Assembly: GCA_020633205.1 (NCBI GenBank)
Contig: JACKEB010000019.1
Coordinates: 1 to 64,000 of the forward strand
Reading direction: 5' to 3'
From: Polyangiaceae bacterium
Lineage (GTDB): Bacteria; Myxococcota_A; Polyangia; Polyangiales; Polyangiaceae
Length of the DNA stretch: 64,000 bases
A program made the translations under genes and the position numbers. The notes beneath the pieces were generated by a model that saw nothing but the letters and a program-made list of their open reading frames with translations, did no database searches and had not been told where the DNA came from. This document shows, piece after piece, positions 16,572 to 25,146 of this stretch. Every line of letters starts with the position of its first letter. The stretch's first letter is position 1.

Positions 16572-18256
16572 GCGCCGACCTCACCCTCATCGTCATCGAG
16601 ATAATCCTCGAGTGGGTGCATGAATCGGGGAGACGGCGGCCAGGTTCCCGAAGCCTCCTGAATCACCACATCCACGTAGCCCAGGAGATCATTCGCTCGC
16701 GCCTCGAGGAACGCAGCATATTCTTTCGCGCACAGCAGTGCGAACGACTGCTCTGTGATCAGGTGCGAGTTCAGGATCTCGTGGTGCGCCTCGTACGTTA
16801 GCGCGCGGAAACGGGTACCCAGCCCGGTGTGGCCCTCCTCTTCCTCGAGCAACACGCGGTTCGCTCCCGAGCGCGCAAGGCGCTTGTGCTCGTCTGAGAG
16901 GTTCCGCCAATCCGGTGATGCTATGATCTCCCGGGCCACTCGAGTCTGGCTCACCAAAGCACCCACAGCGATCTCACGGCTATCGACCGCAACCCCCTCA
17001 GCTTCATGGGGCAAGGAGCGTGGGTGCAAGCTCAACAGCGCGAGCACTTCGATCCGACTATGGGCGCTCTGACCGTTGAATCGTTTCAGCTCCCACTGGG
17101 GCAGTTCCTTCGTCGGATCGACAGCGCGGAGCAAGCGATCCATTGATGTGGCCTCGTCCCCGTCGATCAGACGCAACTGTTCCCGCAGCTTGGACACCTC
17201 TGCCCGCTGGTGCGCTGCTGTCGCGGCTCCCGCCCAGAGCCACCAGCCAAGGCGCCGACGGTTCCACGCGCTCGTATCGGGAAACTCTCGGAACCAGCGC
17301 GCCAAGATTGTGAGCACGACTGGGTACGGAATCAGGCGCAGGTGCGGTACGCCCGCCTCCAGCTTCAGGAAGTCGATCACCAGGCGAATCGTCTCCTCGG
17401 CCGTGTCCTGGTTCACGAACTCGGCCAGATCCTTCTCGCTGAACCGCTCCACGCGATTGGTCGGGTCCTGACGGCTCATCGCAAGCACCATCTTCAGCAC
17501 ATCAGCGCGCGAAGGCGTACCAAACTCCGAACTCTCGAACACCTGTTGCAGGGCGCTCAGGTCCAAGCCTTGCGCGCCATGGCTACCAAATAGCGCATGG
17601 AAAACTTCTTCACTACGCATGCGAGCGCCCGTGCTGTTCAGCCGCGCGAAGATCGCCTTGAGTGCCCCCTCGTCGTCCGCTTCCACGACGTATGCAGGGA
17701 TTTCGTAGTCCAGCAGTCGCTGTTGCGCGAGCTCCGCGCGCGCAACCCAGTCTTCGTTGTCGGCCCAAATCGCGGATTGGAGGTGTCGACCGAGACGCAT
17801 CAAGCTGCCGAGGGCCCGGACAGGGATCGTCGTAGAGCTAGATGACGTACTGAAACCTGGAGCTTCGACGTCGAAGTAGAGCTCCCAGCGCTTTTCCCCG
17901 GGGGGCTGCGCAATGTCGAGTAGGCTGGCAGCCAGGGCCGTCACACGCTGCTGACCATCAACCACCCAGAAGGCACTCGCCTGCTCGCCTACGCTGATCC
18001 GCGCGGCACCAATCTGTATTTCACCAGGGTCCGCCCGCCTGTTCCAGAAGAGCAACGAGCCAATCGGATAGTTGCGCCACACACTATCGAGCAGCTCGAG
18101 GTTCTGCGCCTGGCGCCACCTGAGCGGACGCTGAAACTCCGGCACTCGGATGCGCCCCGCTTCAGCCAGCGCGAGCAGCTGCCGCACCGTGAACGTGCGC
18201 GCGGTTGGGCTGCTCTGCAGAGGCTGGTACGGAGGGGAGGTGTGTTGAACAGACAT
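16568..18256 (-). CDS. DUF262 (GmrSD N-terminal-like) protein coupled to HipA
   Basis: A 562-residue protein with a DUF262 domain in the first 230 residues: VPEFQRPLRW at 38-47, WVVDGQQRVTALA at 97-109 with the conserved DGQQR, and FARLNSTGARM at about 204-214. DUF262 has a ParB/Srx-like fold and hydrolyses NTPs in GmrSD-type type IV restriction enzymes. The HNH nuclease domain (DUF1524) usually found behind it in GmrD or in single-chain enzymes is not recognisable; the C-terminal 330 residues are helical. The stop overlaps the HipA-like start (ATGA), so the two are almost certainly translated together. Pairing DUF262 with a HipA kinase suggests a toxin-antitoxin-like or abortive defence unit; this is inference. 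Start ATG 18256 is 15 bases after the XRE stop. Confidence 0.85.
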   Translation of the reverse strand: MSVQHTSPPYQPLQSSPTARTFTVRQLLALAEAGRIRVPEFQRPLRWRQAQNLELLDSVWRNYPIGSLLFWNRRADPGEIQIGAARISVGEQASAFWVVDGQQRVTALAASLLDIAQPPGEKRWELYFDVEAPGFSTSSSSTTIPVRALGSLMRLGRHLQSAIWADNEDWVARAELAQQRLLDYEIPAYVVEADDEGALKAIFARLNSTGARMRSEEVFHALFGSHGAQGLDLSALQQVFESSEFGTPSRADVLKMVLAMSRQDPTNRVERFSEKDLAEFVNQDTAEETIRLVIDFLKLEAGVPHLRLIPYPVVLTILARWFREFPDTSAWNRRRLGWWLWAGAATAAHQRAEVSKLREQLRLIDGDEATSMDRLLRAVDPTKELPQWELKRFNGQSAHSRIEVLALLSLHPRSLPHEAEGVAVDSREIAVGALVSQTRVAREIIASPDWRNLSDEHKRLARSGANRVLLEEEEGHTGLGTRFRALTYEAHHEILNSHLITEQSFALLCAKEYAAFLEARANDLLGYVDVVIQEASGTWPPSPRFMHPLEDYLDDDEGEVGA

Positions 18257-18271
18257 ACGCTCGTGCGCAGG

Positions 18272-18496
18272 TTACCGCACCTTTGAAGATTCCTCCGGGC
18301 AATACTCAAGGATGTCTCCGGGCTGACACTGCAAGAACTCGCAGATCTTCGTCAGTGTCTCGAAGCGCACGCCTTTGACCTTACCCTGGCGGAGCAAGCT
18401 CATGTTGGCCTCGGTGATGCCGACGTGGGCGGCTAGGTCCTTCGACAGCACGCCGCGCTTGGCCATCACTTCAGCCAGTTTCACGCGGATGGGCAC
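18272..18496 (-). CDS. Small XRE-family transcriptional regulator
   Basis: A 74-residue Cro/C1-type helix-turn-helix protein, starting with GTG at 18496. The HTH spans about residues 17-40 (LSKDLAAHVGITEANMSLLR), followed by FETLTKICEFLQCQPGDILEY, the typical end of a YozG-like regulator. It lies 9 bases after the DUF2975 gene and 15 bases before the DUF262 gene on the same strand. XRE proteins of this subgroup are typically paired with DUF2975 membrane proteins, as here. Because it also precedes the DUF262-hipA pair, it may regulate the whole run, or even act as a HipB-like partner; it is shorter than most HipB proteins. These regulatory roles are inference. Confidence 0.88.
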   Translation of the reverse strand: MPIRVKLAEVMAKRGVLSKDLAAHVGITEANMSLLRQGKVKGVRFETLTKICEFLQCQPGDILEYCPEESSKVR

Positions 18497-18505
18497 AGCG
18501 GGAGA

Positions 18506-19054
18506 CTACACGAACTCGGAGTTTTCTTGGCTGAGGCGTCTGGTCTCCGTTAGCAGCGCGGCGAACAGCCAGGTGCCCCCAGCGCACAACACGCCCAACA
18601 CCTGACCGGAGCCGATCCCCACGGAGAACCGTCCTTCGCCTGGCGGAACCCCATAGCTCAAGAGCAACGAGCAAACCGACGGCAACACCAAGCCCGCTAG
18701 CGCAGAGGCCAACATCAAGCCGGAGAACCGCCGTAGGCGCGCAACGGTGGACTCCTGAAAGTACTCGCCGCGTGCAAAGGCAGACAGCGCCTTGGCCAGC
18801 TGGAAGAGTGCGAGGGTCAGCAGCACACCGGGCGTCAGCATCAACACCAACGTCGACAGTTCCTGCCACGACTCGATGTAGGCCCCCGTGTGGAAGCCAA
18901 ACTCTCGCGCCAGACCCGCGCGAGTCTTGATCCGCGTAGCCAGCGTGCCGAGCAGCAGCGCCGCACCCACGAGCCAACAACACACGCTCCCGACGCGGCT
19001 CCAGCGACGAAACTTGGGAGGCAGACCCGGGGCTTGGCTTGTCGTGTCAGTCAT
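18506..19054 (-). CDS. DUF2975 membrane protein
   Basis: A 182-residue integral membrane protein with four predicted helices: VGSVCCWLVGAALLLGTLAT, LSTLVLMLTPGVLLTLALF, MLASALAGLVLPSVCSLLLS and VLGVLCAGGTWLFAALLTE. The layout and its adjacency to a small XRE gene match the DUF2975 family, whose members are found with YozG-type regulators; the biochemical role is unknown. It starts with ATG at 19054, 7 bases after the lipoprotein stop, and precedes the XRE gene by 9 bases. The pair may be a membrane-sensing regulatory unit in which the membrane protein modulates the regulator; this is inference from gene pairing. Confidence 0.82.
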   Translation of the reverse strand: MTDTTSQAPGLPPKFRRWSRVGSVCCWLVGAALLLGTLATRIKTRAGLAREFGFHTGAYIESWQELSTLVLMLTPGVLLTLALFQLAKALSAFARGEYFQESTVARLRRFSGLMLASALAGLVLPSVCSLLLSYGVPPGEGRFSVGIGSGQVLGVLCAGGTWLFAALLTETRRLSQENSEFV

Positions 19055-19061
19055 CGGTGGC

Positions 19062-19454
19062 TCACGGTTTCTGAGAAGCGAGCTTCAACTCCATGGTCGC
19101 GAACGAACCGCGCTGCTTGGTGACGCCAAAGCCAAACGAGAACGCGCCGTGGACTTGATCGAAGTGCTCCCCGTCGAGGCTGAGTCTTGGCGGGGAGTCC
19201 TCCGTGATCAAGAGCCAGAGCTTGCGTTTCGCCACGAGCTTCGCTCCGCCATCGCTCTTCAGGGCCACCACATCGCCGTGAGTGGTGACGTCGAGAGGCA
19301 CACTCTCGCCCGCTTCGAACACGAGCAATATCGGGAGTTCCACGGGTCCCGTGGCGCCGAGTTGGTTTGCTGCGATGGGCGGAGGAAGCCCTGGGGAGGA
19401 AGCGCAGGCGGCGCAAACCAATACGCACGCAAGCGGTAAGAATGTTCGAAGCAT
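19062..19454 (-). CDS. Small lipoprotein, first gene of the DUF2975-XRE-DUF262-hipA run
   Basis: A 130-residue lipoprotein. The signal peptide MLRTFLPLACVLVCAACASS ends in a lipobox with Cys17. A strong ribosome binding site (GGAAAGGA) lies upstream of ATG 19454. The mature part is about 110 residues of beta-strand-like sequence, with no motif I recognise. It is the first gene of five same-strand genes separated by 15 bases or less, so the promoter of the run probably lies in the 35-base gap before it or within the neighbouring serine hydrolase gene. No functional link to the HipA pair can be shown. Confidence 0.72.
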   Translation of the reverse strand: MLRTFLPLACVLVCAACASSPGLPPPIAANQLGATGPVELPILLVFEAGESVPLDVTTHGDVVALKSDGGAKLVAKRKLWLLITEDSPPRLSLDGEHFDQVHGAFSFGFGVTKQRGSFATMELKLASQKP

Positions 19455-19489
19455 GAGATCCTTTCCTTCGTTAAATCCACTGCCGCGAC

Positions 19490-20566
19490 TTAACGCGCGG
19501 GCTGCTCTAGCATTGGCACCACGAAACGTTGGGTGAGGTCGAACGGCGCCTGGGAGATCTCCGGCGGCTGGTTGTACGCGTGTCCGGTGAAGACGACCAA
19601 CGCATCGAAGGCTGGCAGCGCGATGATGTATTGCCCGCCATTGCCCCGCGCCTGATACGAGTGCGCCACGCCGTCACGCACAGGCTCGAGCCACCAGAGA
19701 TAGCCATACTGTGGCCCCTGGTCGGGACTGAAGATCCAGGTACTCGGGGTGAGACTCGCCTCCACGTAAGAAGCACTCAGCAGACGCTTCCCCGCGTAAA
19801 CGCCTCCTCCATGCATGAGGAGGCCCAGCTTAGCGAGGCTCTCCACGGACAGCCGTAGATGGCCGCCCGAATCGGTTACTCCGTGCGGCGCTTCGGCCCA
19901 CTCGGCGTCTGTGATCCCGAGCGGCTCAAAGAGCCAGGCTTCTGCTAGCTCGGGCAGCGACCGCCCCGCGACCCGGCTCACGATCTCCCCAAGCGTGACG
20001 ACTCCAGAAGTACAGTAGGAGAAGCGTTCCCCGGGCTCGCGCTTCGCCGGGATAGCGAAGAAGAAGTCGAGCCAATCGGCACTCAGATACATGCGCTCTT
20101 CATTGCCCGGCGAGGCTGCCCAGTCGTCGCAGTCGAGTCCGCTACTCATGGTGAGCAAGTCGCCGACGCGCATGGGCTGGTAGTCCCGCCAGGACGGATG
20201 CGCACTTTGCTCCGGGAAGAAGCTCTCGACGGAAGCCTGCAGATCCAACATTCCACGGTCCGTCGCAGCGCCGACCAACATGCTGGTGATCGACTTGGTC
20301 GCCGACCTCAGATCGTGCAGCGACCGCCGGGCGTGTCCCGGCGCGTAGTACTCCGCGACCACGGCGCCTCGATGCACGAGCAGCATCGCGTCGATCGGTA
20401 GCCGCCGATCTTCGAGGTCACGCAGCGCCGCGTCCCAGTACGCCCTATCAAGACCACCGTCTTCCAGTGAGCTGGTCGGCAAGCGCTCCGGTGATGACTC
20501 AGCCGCGTCGTCCGCAGCACCACAACTGCTCAGCGCACACAACACGACGATCAAGCACGCGCGCAT
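19490..20566 (-). CDS. Serine hydrolase, class C beta-lactamase family, lipoprotein
   Basis: A 358-residue protein of the beta-lactamase/penicillin-binding-protein superfamily. The start chosen is ATG 20566, which gives a signal peptide with lipobox LSSC (C15); a longer in-frame ATG at 20716 would put an arginine-rich stretch in front. The catalytic SATK is at 88-91 (Ser-x-x-Lys), and the Tyr motif appears as FSYCTSG, matching the YxS/N position. A third-motif candidate, HGGG, lies later in the chain. Family members include esterases and peptidases as well as beta-lactamases, so resistance should not be assumed. The predicted location is the outer membrane or periplasm. It diverges from typA, with a 335-base region between them holding an AT-rich inverted repeat. 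Confidence 0.85.
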   Translation of the reverse strand: MRACLIVVLCALSSCGAADDAAESSPERLPTSSLEDGGLDRAYWDAALRDLEDRRLPIDAMLLVHRGAVVAEYYAPGHARRSLHDLRSATKSITSMLVGAATDRGMLDLQASVESFFPEQSAHPSWRDYQPMRVGDLLTMSSGLDCDDWAASPGNEERMYLSADWLDFFFAIPAKREPGERFSYCTSGVVTLGEIVSRVAGRSLPELAEAWLFEPLGITDAEWAEAPHGVTDSGGHLRLSVESLAKLGLLMHGGGVYAGKRLLSASYVEASLTPSTWIFSPDQGPQYGYLWWLEPVRDGVAHSYQARGNGGQYIIALPAFDALVVFTGHAYNQPPEISQAPFDLTQRFVVPMLEQPAR

Positions 20567-20901
20567 GAAGCCGCTCGAGTCGTTTCCGCGCTGCAACCCA
20601 AGACGGGGATGTACTGGAAGCGCGCGCGTAGCTCGCGTAGTTCGAGAAACCACCTGGGGCCGAGACGTCGTCGGTTCGGCCACCAGCCGCGTTCGCTCCA
20701 CACTACGAAGCACCATGGACTTATTGTTTTACGATAACTAGTTTCTGTCAAACAATAACTTCGCCGCCGAGATCGTGCTGTCTCGAAGCAGCGCGCCTCA
20801 CCCCCAAAAATTCGTGCTTGGCACGCAGCGGCAACAATCCGGCTTTCTCCTGGCGTGACCCAGGGGGGGCATGGCATAGCGCGTCGCCCTCGAGGAACGT
20901 C
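20567..20901. other. Divergent intergenic region between serine hydrolase and typA
   Basis: A 335-base stretch without a supported gene. Bases 20567-20716 could be an N-terminal extension of the hydrolase frame but read as arginine-rich non-signal sequence. The only clear structure is the AT-rich inverted repeat at 20721-20758. The typA ribosome binding site (GAGGAA) is at the right-hand end. Confidence 0.6.
20721..20758. promoter_or_regulatory. AT-rich inverted repeat with minus-strand promoter-like boxes
   Basis: TTATTGTTT (20721-20729) and AAACAATAA (20750-20758) are perfect 9-bp inverted arms separated by 20 bases. On the minus strand the interval contains TTGACA (20751-20746), and 17 bases later AACAAT (20728-20723), a plausible sigma-70 promoter for the serine hydrolase gene. 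The arms would then overlap both promoter boxes, as an operator would. The AT content stands out strongly from the GC-rich surroundings. Confidence 0.5.
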
Positions 20902-22728
20902 ATGCCCCTTCATCCCCGCGAAAAGCTCCGAAACATCGCCATCATCGCCCACGTCGATCACGGCAAGACCACGTTGGTCGACGCCATGCTGCGACAGACG
21001 GGCGTCTTCCGCGTCAACGAGGCGCTCACCGACCGCGTCATGGACTCGAACGACCTCGAGCGCGAACGCGGCATCACGATCTTGGCGAAGAACGCCAGCG
21101 TTCGTTACGGCGACTACAAGATCAACATCATCGATACCCCCGGCCACGCCGACTTCGGTGGTGAGGTGGAGCGCACGCTGCGGCTCGCCGACGGCGCGCT
21201 GCTCTTGGTGGACGCCGCCGAAGGCCCGCTGCCCCAGACGCGCTTCGTGCTCGGCAAGGCGATCGAGCTCGGCATGCCGATCATCCTGGTGATCAACAAG
21301 ATCGACCGCCAGGACGCGCGCCCCGAAGCGGTGCTCGATGAGGCTTTCGACCTGTTCTGCGATCTCGACGCCAGCGACGACCAGGCCGCTTTCCCGGTGC
21401 TCTACGCGATCGGCAAGGATGGCGTCGCGAAGAAGGAGCTCGAAGACGAGCTCGTCGACCTGGAGCCGCTGTTCAAGACCATCCTCGACGTCGTGCCTTC
21501 GCCGAAGGGTGACGTGGAGGAGCCGGTGCGCATCCTCGTCAACAACATCGTTCACGACGAGTACGTCGGGCGCCTGGCGCTCGGCCGCATCGAACGCGGC
21601 AAGCTTGCCGTGGGGCACCGCCTGAAGTGCGTGGGTGAGTCGAGCACCGAAGAAGAGAAGGTCGGCACGCTGTTCGGCTTCGAAGGCCTGCAGCGCGTGA
21701 AGATCGACGAGGCAGGCGCCGGTGACATCGTCGCTGTCGCAGGTTTCGACGAAGTGCAAATCGGCGACACCCTGTGTGACCCGAACAAGGTCGACGCGCT
21801 GCCTCGCATCCGCGTCGAGGAGCCGACGATCAAGATCACGTTCTGCGTCTCCACTTCGCCCTTCGCCGGCAAGGTCGGCAAGTGGGTCACCTCGCGTCAC
21901 ATCCGCGAGCGCCTGATGAAGGAGAGCAAGCGCAACATCGCCCTGCGCGTCGAGCCGACGGCGGAGCCCGACGTCTTCACTGTGTACGGCCGTGGCGAGC
22001 TGATGCTCGCGGTGCTCGCTGAGACGATGCGCCGCGAGGGCTTCGAGTTCTGCATGGGCATGCCCGAAGTCGTCGTGCGTGAGATCGACGGCGTGAAGTC
22101 GGAGCCGATGGAGCGCGTCGTGGTGGACGTCCCGGAGGAGTACGTCGGCGCCGTGACCACCCGCCTGGGTGAGCGCAAGGGCATCATGACCAAGATGAAC
22201 AACCTGGGTCATGGCCGCGCGCGCATCGAGTACCGCATTCCTTCTCGTGGCTTGATTGGCTTCCGCTCCTCCTTCCTTACGGAAACGCGTGGCACGGGCC
22301 TCTTGAACACCCTGTTCGACGGCTGGGAGCCCTACTCCGGTCCGATGCTGCGTCGCCCTTGCGGCGCCATCGTTTCCGACCGCGCTGGCACGGCGACGCC
22401 TTACGCCCTGTTCCACCTCGACCCTCGCGGCATCCTCTTCGTGCCGCCGGGCACCGACGTGTACGAGGGCATGATCATCGGCGAGCACAATCGCAACAAC
22501 GACCTCGACGTGAACGTCACCCGCGAGAAGAAGCTCACGAACATTCGCGCCTCTGGCCGCGACGAGAACGTCGTCCTCGCCCCGCCGCGCGTGATGGGCA
22601 TCGAAGAGGCCCTCGAGTGGGTCGACCGCGACGAGCTGGTGGAGATCACTCCCGACGCTGTCCGCGTGCGCAAGCGCATCCTTGCGTGCAACCGTCGCCC
22701 CAAGCGCGACGACGACCGCGCGGCTTGA
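20902..22728 (+). CDS. typA: Ribosome-binding GTPase TypA/BipA
   Basis: A 608-residue translational GTPase. The start chosen is ATG 20902 (MPLHPREKLRN), behind GAGGAA; an in-frame ATG at 20818 gives an unconserved extension. Domain I has AHVDHGKTT (G1, about residues 16-24), DTPGHADF (G3) and NKID (G4). Domain II, the EF-G-like domains III and V, and the TypA-specific C-terminal domain follow (for example KKLTNIRASGRDE). TypA binds the ribosome and helps large-subunit assembly and stress adaptation, especially at low temperature. The length is that of the family. It is convergent with the methyltransferase gene, 47 bases apart. Confidence 0.97.
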   Translation: MPLHPREKLRNIAIIAHVDHGKTTLVDAMLRQTGVFRVNEALTDRVMDSNDLERERGITILAKNASVRYGDYKINIIDTPGHADFGGEVERTLRLADGALLLVDAAEGPLPQTRFVLGKAIELGMPIILVINKIDRQDARPEAVLDEAFDLFCDLDASDDQAAFPVLYAIGKDGVAKKELEDELVDLEPLFKTILDVVPSPKGDVEEPVRILVNNIVHDEYVGRLALGRIERGKLAVGHRLKCVGESSTEEEKVGTLFGFEGLQRVKIDEAGAGDIVAVAGFDEVQIGDTLCDPNKVDALPRIRVEEPTIKITFCVSTSPFAGKVGKWVTSRHIRERLMKESKRNIALRVEPTAEPDVFTVYGRGELMLAVLAETMRREGFEFCMGMPEVVVREIDGVKSEPMERVVVDVPEEYVGAVTTRLGERKGIMTKMNNLGHGRARIEYRIPSRGLIGFRSSFLTETRGTGLLNTLFDGWEPYSGPMLRRPCGAIVSDRAGTATPYALFHLDPRGILFVPPGTDVYEGMIIGEHNRNNDLDVNVTREKKLTNIRASGRDENVVLAPPRVMGIEEALEWVDRDELVEITPDAVRVRKRILACNRRPKRDDDRAA

Positions 22729-22775
22729 GACGGCCTCTCAGCGCCGCCTGAGTGTCTTCGAACCAGGGGTGCGGC

Positions 22776-23834
22776 TCAGCGCTTGGAGCCGCACCACACC
22801 TGAAACGCATTGGTCTCGAGCAGAACCCGGCTGTTCTTGAAGGTGTCGTTGAACAACGTGCCCGCGCCGACGCTCTTCTGCACCACGCAGACCAAGACGC
22901 CGCTCACCGTGAGGTGAGCCGCAGCGCCTTGCACCAGCTCGTGGAGCACACCCATGTCTTCCTCGGTTCCGCGGTGAATCGGCGGGTTGCTCACGATGGC
23001 GTCGTAGCGTTCGCTCTTCGGCAGGTTCTTCCAGGCGTCGCTCAGGTAGCTCTTCGCGTCTGGCAGGTTCTGCTTCGCGGCTTCTAGGCTTGGGGCATCC
23101 ACCTCGAGCAAGGATAGCTCCGCCTCTGGCCAGCGGCGCTTGGCCCACACGCCAACCACGCCAACACCAGCGCAGAAGTCGAGCACTTGCTTGCGCGGCT
23201 TCAGCTCTTCCAGGCCGCGCAGCAAGATCTCGGTGCCGGAATCGAGCCGGCCCCGAGCAAACGCCCCAGGGTAGCTCGCGAGGCTAACGTTGAAGGACGA
23301 ACCACCGAGAGGGAGAGTGACGTCGGAGCTCGTACGGAAGTCGTCGAAGGATAGCTTCAAGCCCTCGTTCACATCGTTTCGCACGCACTCCAGCACTCGG
23401 GCGCGGCGCTTGAGGTGCACCGTCTCCGGCTCGGTGAAAAACGCCTCCGCGATGCGTCGCGGCGCCGAGCGGATCCCCTCGTCGTTGGCGCCGTAGACCC
23501 ACAGCTTGCCGCCGGTCTTGATCCGCGAGGCAACGGCATGCAACGCAAAGTCAAAGCTCGGCCAGTCGCGCCCCAGGCGCACGACCGCCGCGGCGACCTC
23601 GCCCGCTTCTGGCCACGGCAAGGCACGCCGTCCATCCAGCGCGCGGCGGTTCCAGCGCCGCAGCTCCACACCCTCCGCGGTGAGCGCCTCAGCGACCAGG
23701 TCCGTGTCGTCGTCCACGACCAGTACCGCACCCTCACCGGCGTCGACTTCACCGATCAGGTGCTCGATCGCCACGCCGGCGATCACTGGATCGCGGTTCG
23801 CCAAGTTGCCGAGTCGTGCTTTGCGCTTCGCCAC
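22776..23834 (-). CDS. RsmC/RlmG-like rRNA guanine-N2 methyltransferase
   Basis: A 352-residue protein with the two-domain RsmC/RlmG layout. The degenerate N-terminal methyltransferase-like half (about 1-170) is followed by a catalytic half with motif I VLDFCAGVGVVG (about 217-228), an acidic strand LSLLEVD, and the catalytic SNPPIH motif of N2-guanine and adenine methyltransferases. Characterised relatives methylate 16S G1207 (RsmC) or 23S G1835 (RlmG); the sequence does not decide between them. No membrane or signal sequence is present. It is convergent with typA; the lipoprotein gene upstream on the same strand ends 25 bases... before its start, that is, in the adjacent gap to 23860. Confidence 0.85.
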   Translation of the reverse strand: MAKRKARLGNLANRDPVIAGVAIEHLIGEVDAGEGAVLVVDDDTDLVAEALTAEGVELRRWNRRALDGRRALPWPEAGEVAAAVVRLGRDWPSFDFALHAVASRIKTGGKLWVYGANDEGIRSAPRRIAEAFFTEPETVHLKRRARVLECVRNDVNEGLKLSFDDFRTSSDVTLPLGGSSFNVSLASYPGAFARGRLDSGTEILLRGLEELKPRKQVLDFCAGVGVVGVWAKRRWPEAELSLLEVDAPSLEAAKQNLPDAKSYLSDAWKNLPKSERYDAIVSNPPIHRGTEEDMGVLHELVQGAAAHLTVSGVLVCVVQKSVGAGTLFNDTFKNSRVLLETNAFQVWCGSKR

Positions 23835-23859
23835 GGCGGGGTCTTAGCAAAAGCTCGCG

Positions 23860-25143
23860 TCAGTTGCAGTCGGGTTGAGCCGTGCAGGCTTGTTGCTGTT
23901 CGGGGCAGTTTGCTGCCACGCACTCCAAGCAGCCGAGGCTGGTGCTCGCGAGGGCCACCACACCGGCAAGCCCCGGCGCGACTTCACACGCCGACTCGCA
24001 GTGGGTCGCGCGGCACAGCGCGAGATCACGATAGGCCACGGGCGCGAGCTCGCAGCCTTGATTCCAGCAGCCCTGGAGCGCCGGCCCGAAGCCCGCAAGC
24101 CCCGCAGCCCACGCGCTGCTGATGCACTGCTCGATGCTCTGACAGCCAAAGCCGCCTGCCCCAACCACGCCCGACGTCGGCGAACCACACCACTCGTAGG
24201 GCGGTGGCAGGCGCTTCCCGTCCACGCCCGCGTAGCCGAGGGTCAGCGAACACATCTCATTCTCCACCGCGGACAGGCCCTGGTAGTAGGCGCGGTCTTC
24301 GTCATTCCGGTAGTCGCAGGCGAAGCGCACGCGACTGCCGCCGGGGATCTGCACGTTGGGCGCGAAGCTCTGCGTCGCCGAGTCCCAGTCCTGAGTCTCG
24401 AGCAAATCGCGGCGCGAACCGTCGGGGTCGATGATCCACGCCTGGAAGTTCGTGCCCCGCTGGTGCATATGACCGTGCCCGAAAGCCAGCTCGATATCCG
24501 CAGGGATATCACACTGCATTTCAGCGCGCCCCTCCCCCCGAGCCGGCACGTAGATCGCCCAGTCGTAGAAATGCAGCATGCCCGCCTCGCGCGTCGCCTG
24601 AGGCTCGGCAGCGAACACGTCGAGCTGAGCGTGGGCGTGCACCGCGTCGACCCCGGTGTTCACCACGTGTTGCTCCATCAACACCACCGCGCCACCAGGC
24701 AAGGTGAGCGAGGAGTCTTCAGGAAAGGCAACGCTGGCTCCCCCTGGTTGTCCTCCGTACAAGATGCCCGGCGCGACGAGCTTGCTCGGAGAGTCTCCCT
24801 CGCAGTCGTGGATGATGCCTTCGACCGGTATTTGATCGGGGGTGAGGTACGTTGGGAAGAGCAGCAAGTGATGGGTGCGGTCGCTCAGCGCGTGCTGAAA
24901 GCGCGCCACCGCGAGGCCCCCTTCGGGCACCACGAAATAGCGGCACACCGTCTCTTCGTCGCCCGCGGCGACGTCCGCCTCGAGCTCGAGGCTCCATGCC
25001 GGCGCTGGTCCCGCATCCACTCCAGCATCAGGCACCGGGTCCTGCTGGGGCGCCGCCTCGTCGCCATCACATCCCCACGGAACCAATAGCGCGAGGAGTA
25101 GCGGCGCCTGCCAAGCCACCTTGCGTGACAGGCGCGAAGCCAT
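23860..25143 (-). CDS. Lipoprotein with copper type II monooxygenase-like domain
   Basis: A 427-residue lipoprotein with lipobox PWGC (C25). The body resembles the copper type II, ascorbate-dependent monooxygenase fold (PHM/DBH family): a His pair in RTHHLLLF (H91, H92) for one copper, HGHMHQRG with a His-x-His arrangement for the other, and ENEMCSLTLGY with the Met ligand. The essential ligand types are therefore present. The C-terminal 100 residues are Cys-rich and contain paired Cys resembling the CxxC-spaced tails of myxobacterial secreted proteins. Such genes are frequent in Myxococcota, and their substrates are unknown. Its ATG lies 3 bases after the stop of the Gly-rich lipoprotein upstream, so the two form an operon. 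Confidence 0.78.
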   Translation of the reverse strand: MASRLSRKVAWQAPLLLALLVPWGCDGDEAAPQQDPVPDAGVDAGPAPAWSLELEADVAAGDEETVCRYFVVPEGGLAVARFQHALSDRTHHLLLFPTYLTPDQIPVEGIIHDCEGDSPSKLVAPGILYGGQPGGASVAFPEDSSLTLPGGAVVLMEQHVVNTGVDAVHAHAQLDVFAAEPQATREAGMLHFYDWAIYVPARGEGRAEMQCDIPADIELAFGHGHMHQRGTNFQAWIIDPDGSRRDLLETQDWDSATQSFAPNVQIPGGSRVRFACDYRNDEDRAYYQGLSAVENEMCSLTLGYAGVDGKRLPPPYEWCGSPTSGVVGAGGFGCQSIEQCISSAWAAGLAGFGPALQGCWNQGCELAPVAYRDLALCRATHCESACEVAPGLAGVVALASTSLGCLECVAANCPEQQQACTAQPDCN

Positions 25144-25146
25144 GAC

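Noticed and set aside
19490..20716. Longer start for the serine hydrolase at 20716
   Set aside because: The extra 50 residues are arginine-rich and would bury the signal peptide; the start at 20566 gives a proper lipoprotein signal.
20551..22488. Long open frame of about 645 codons antisense to typA
   Set aside because: It mirrors the conserved TypA gene; its protein is Ala/Val/Asp/His/Arg-biased with no recognisable domain, as expected from the reverse of a GC-rich gene.
22737..22752. Short hairpin CTCAG/CTGAG between typA and the methyltransferase
   Set aside because: Only 5 bp of stem and no T-run, so too weak to call a terminator.
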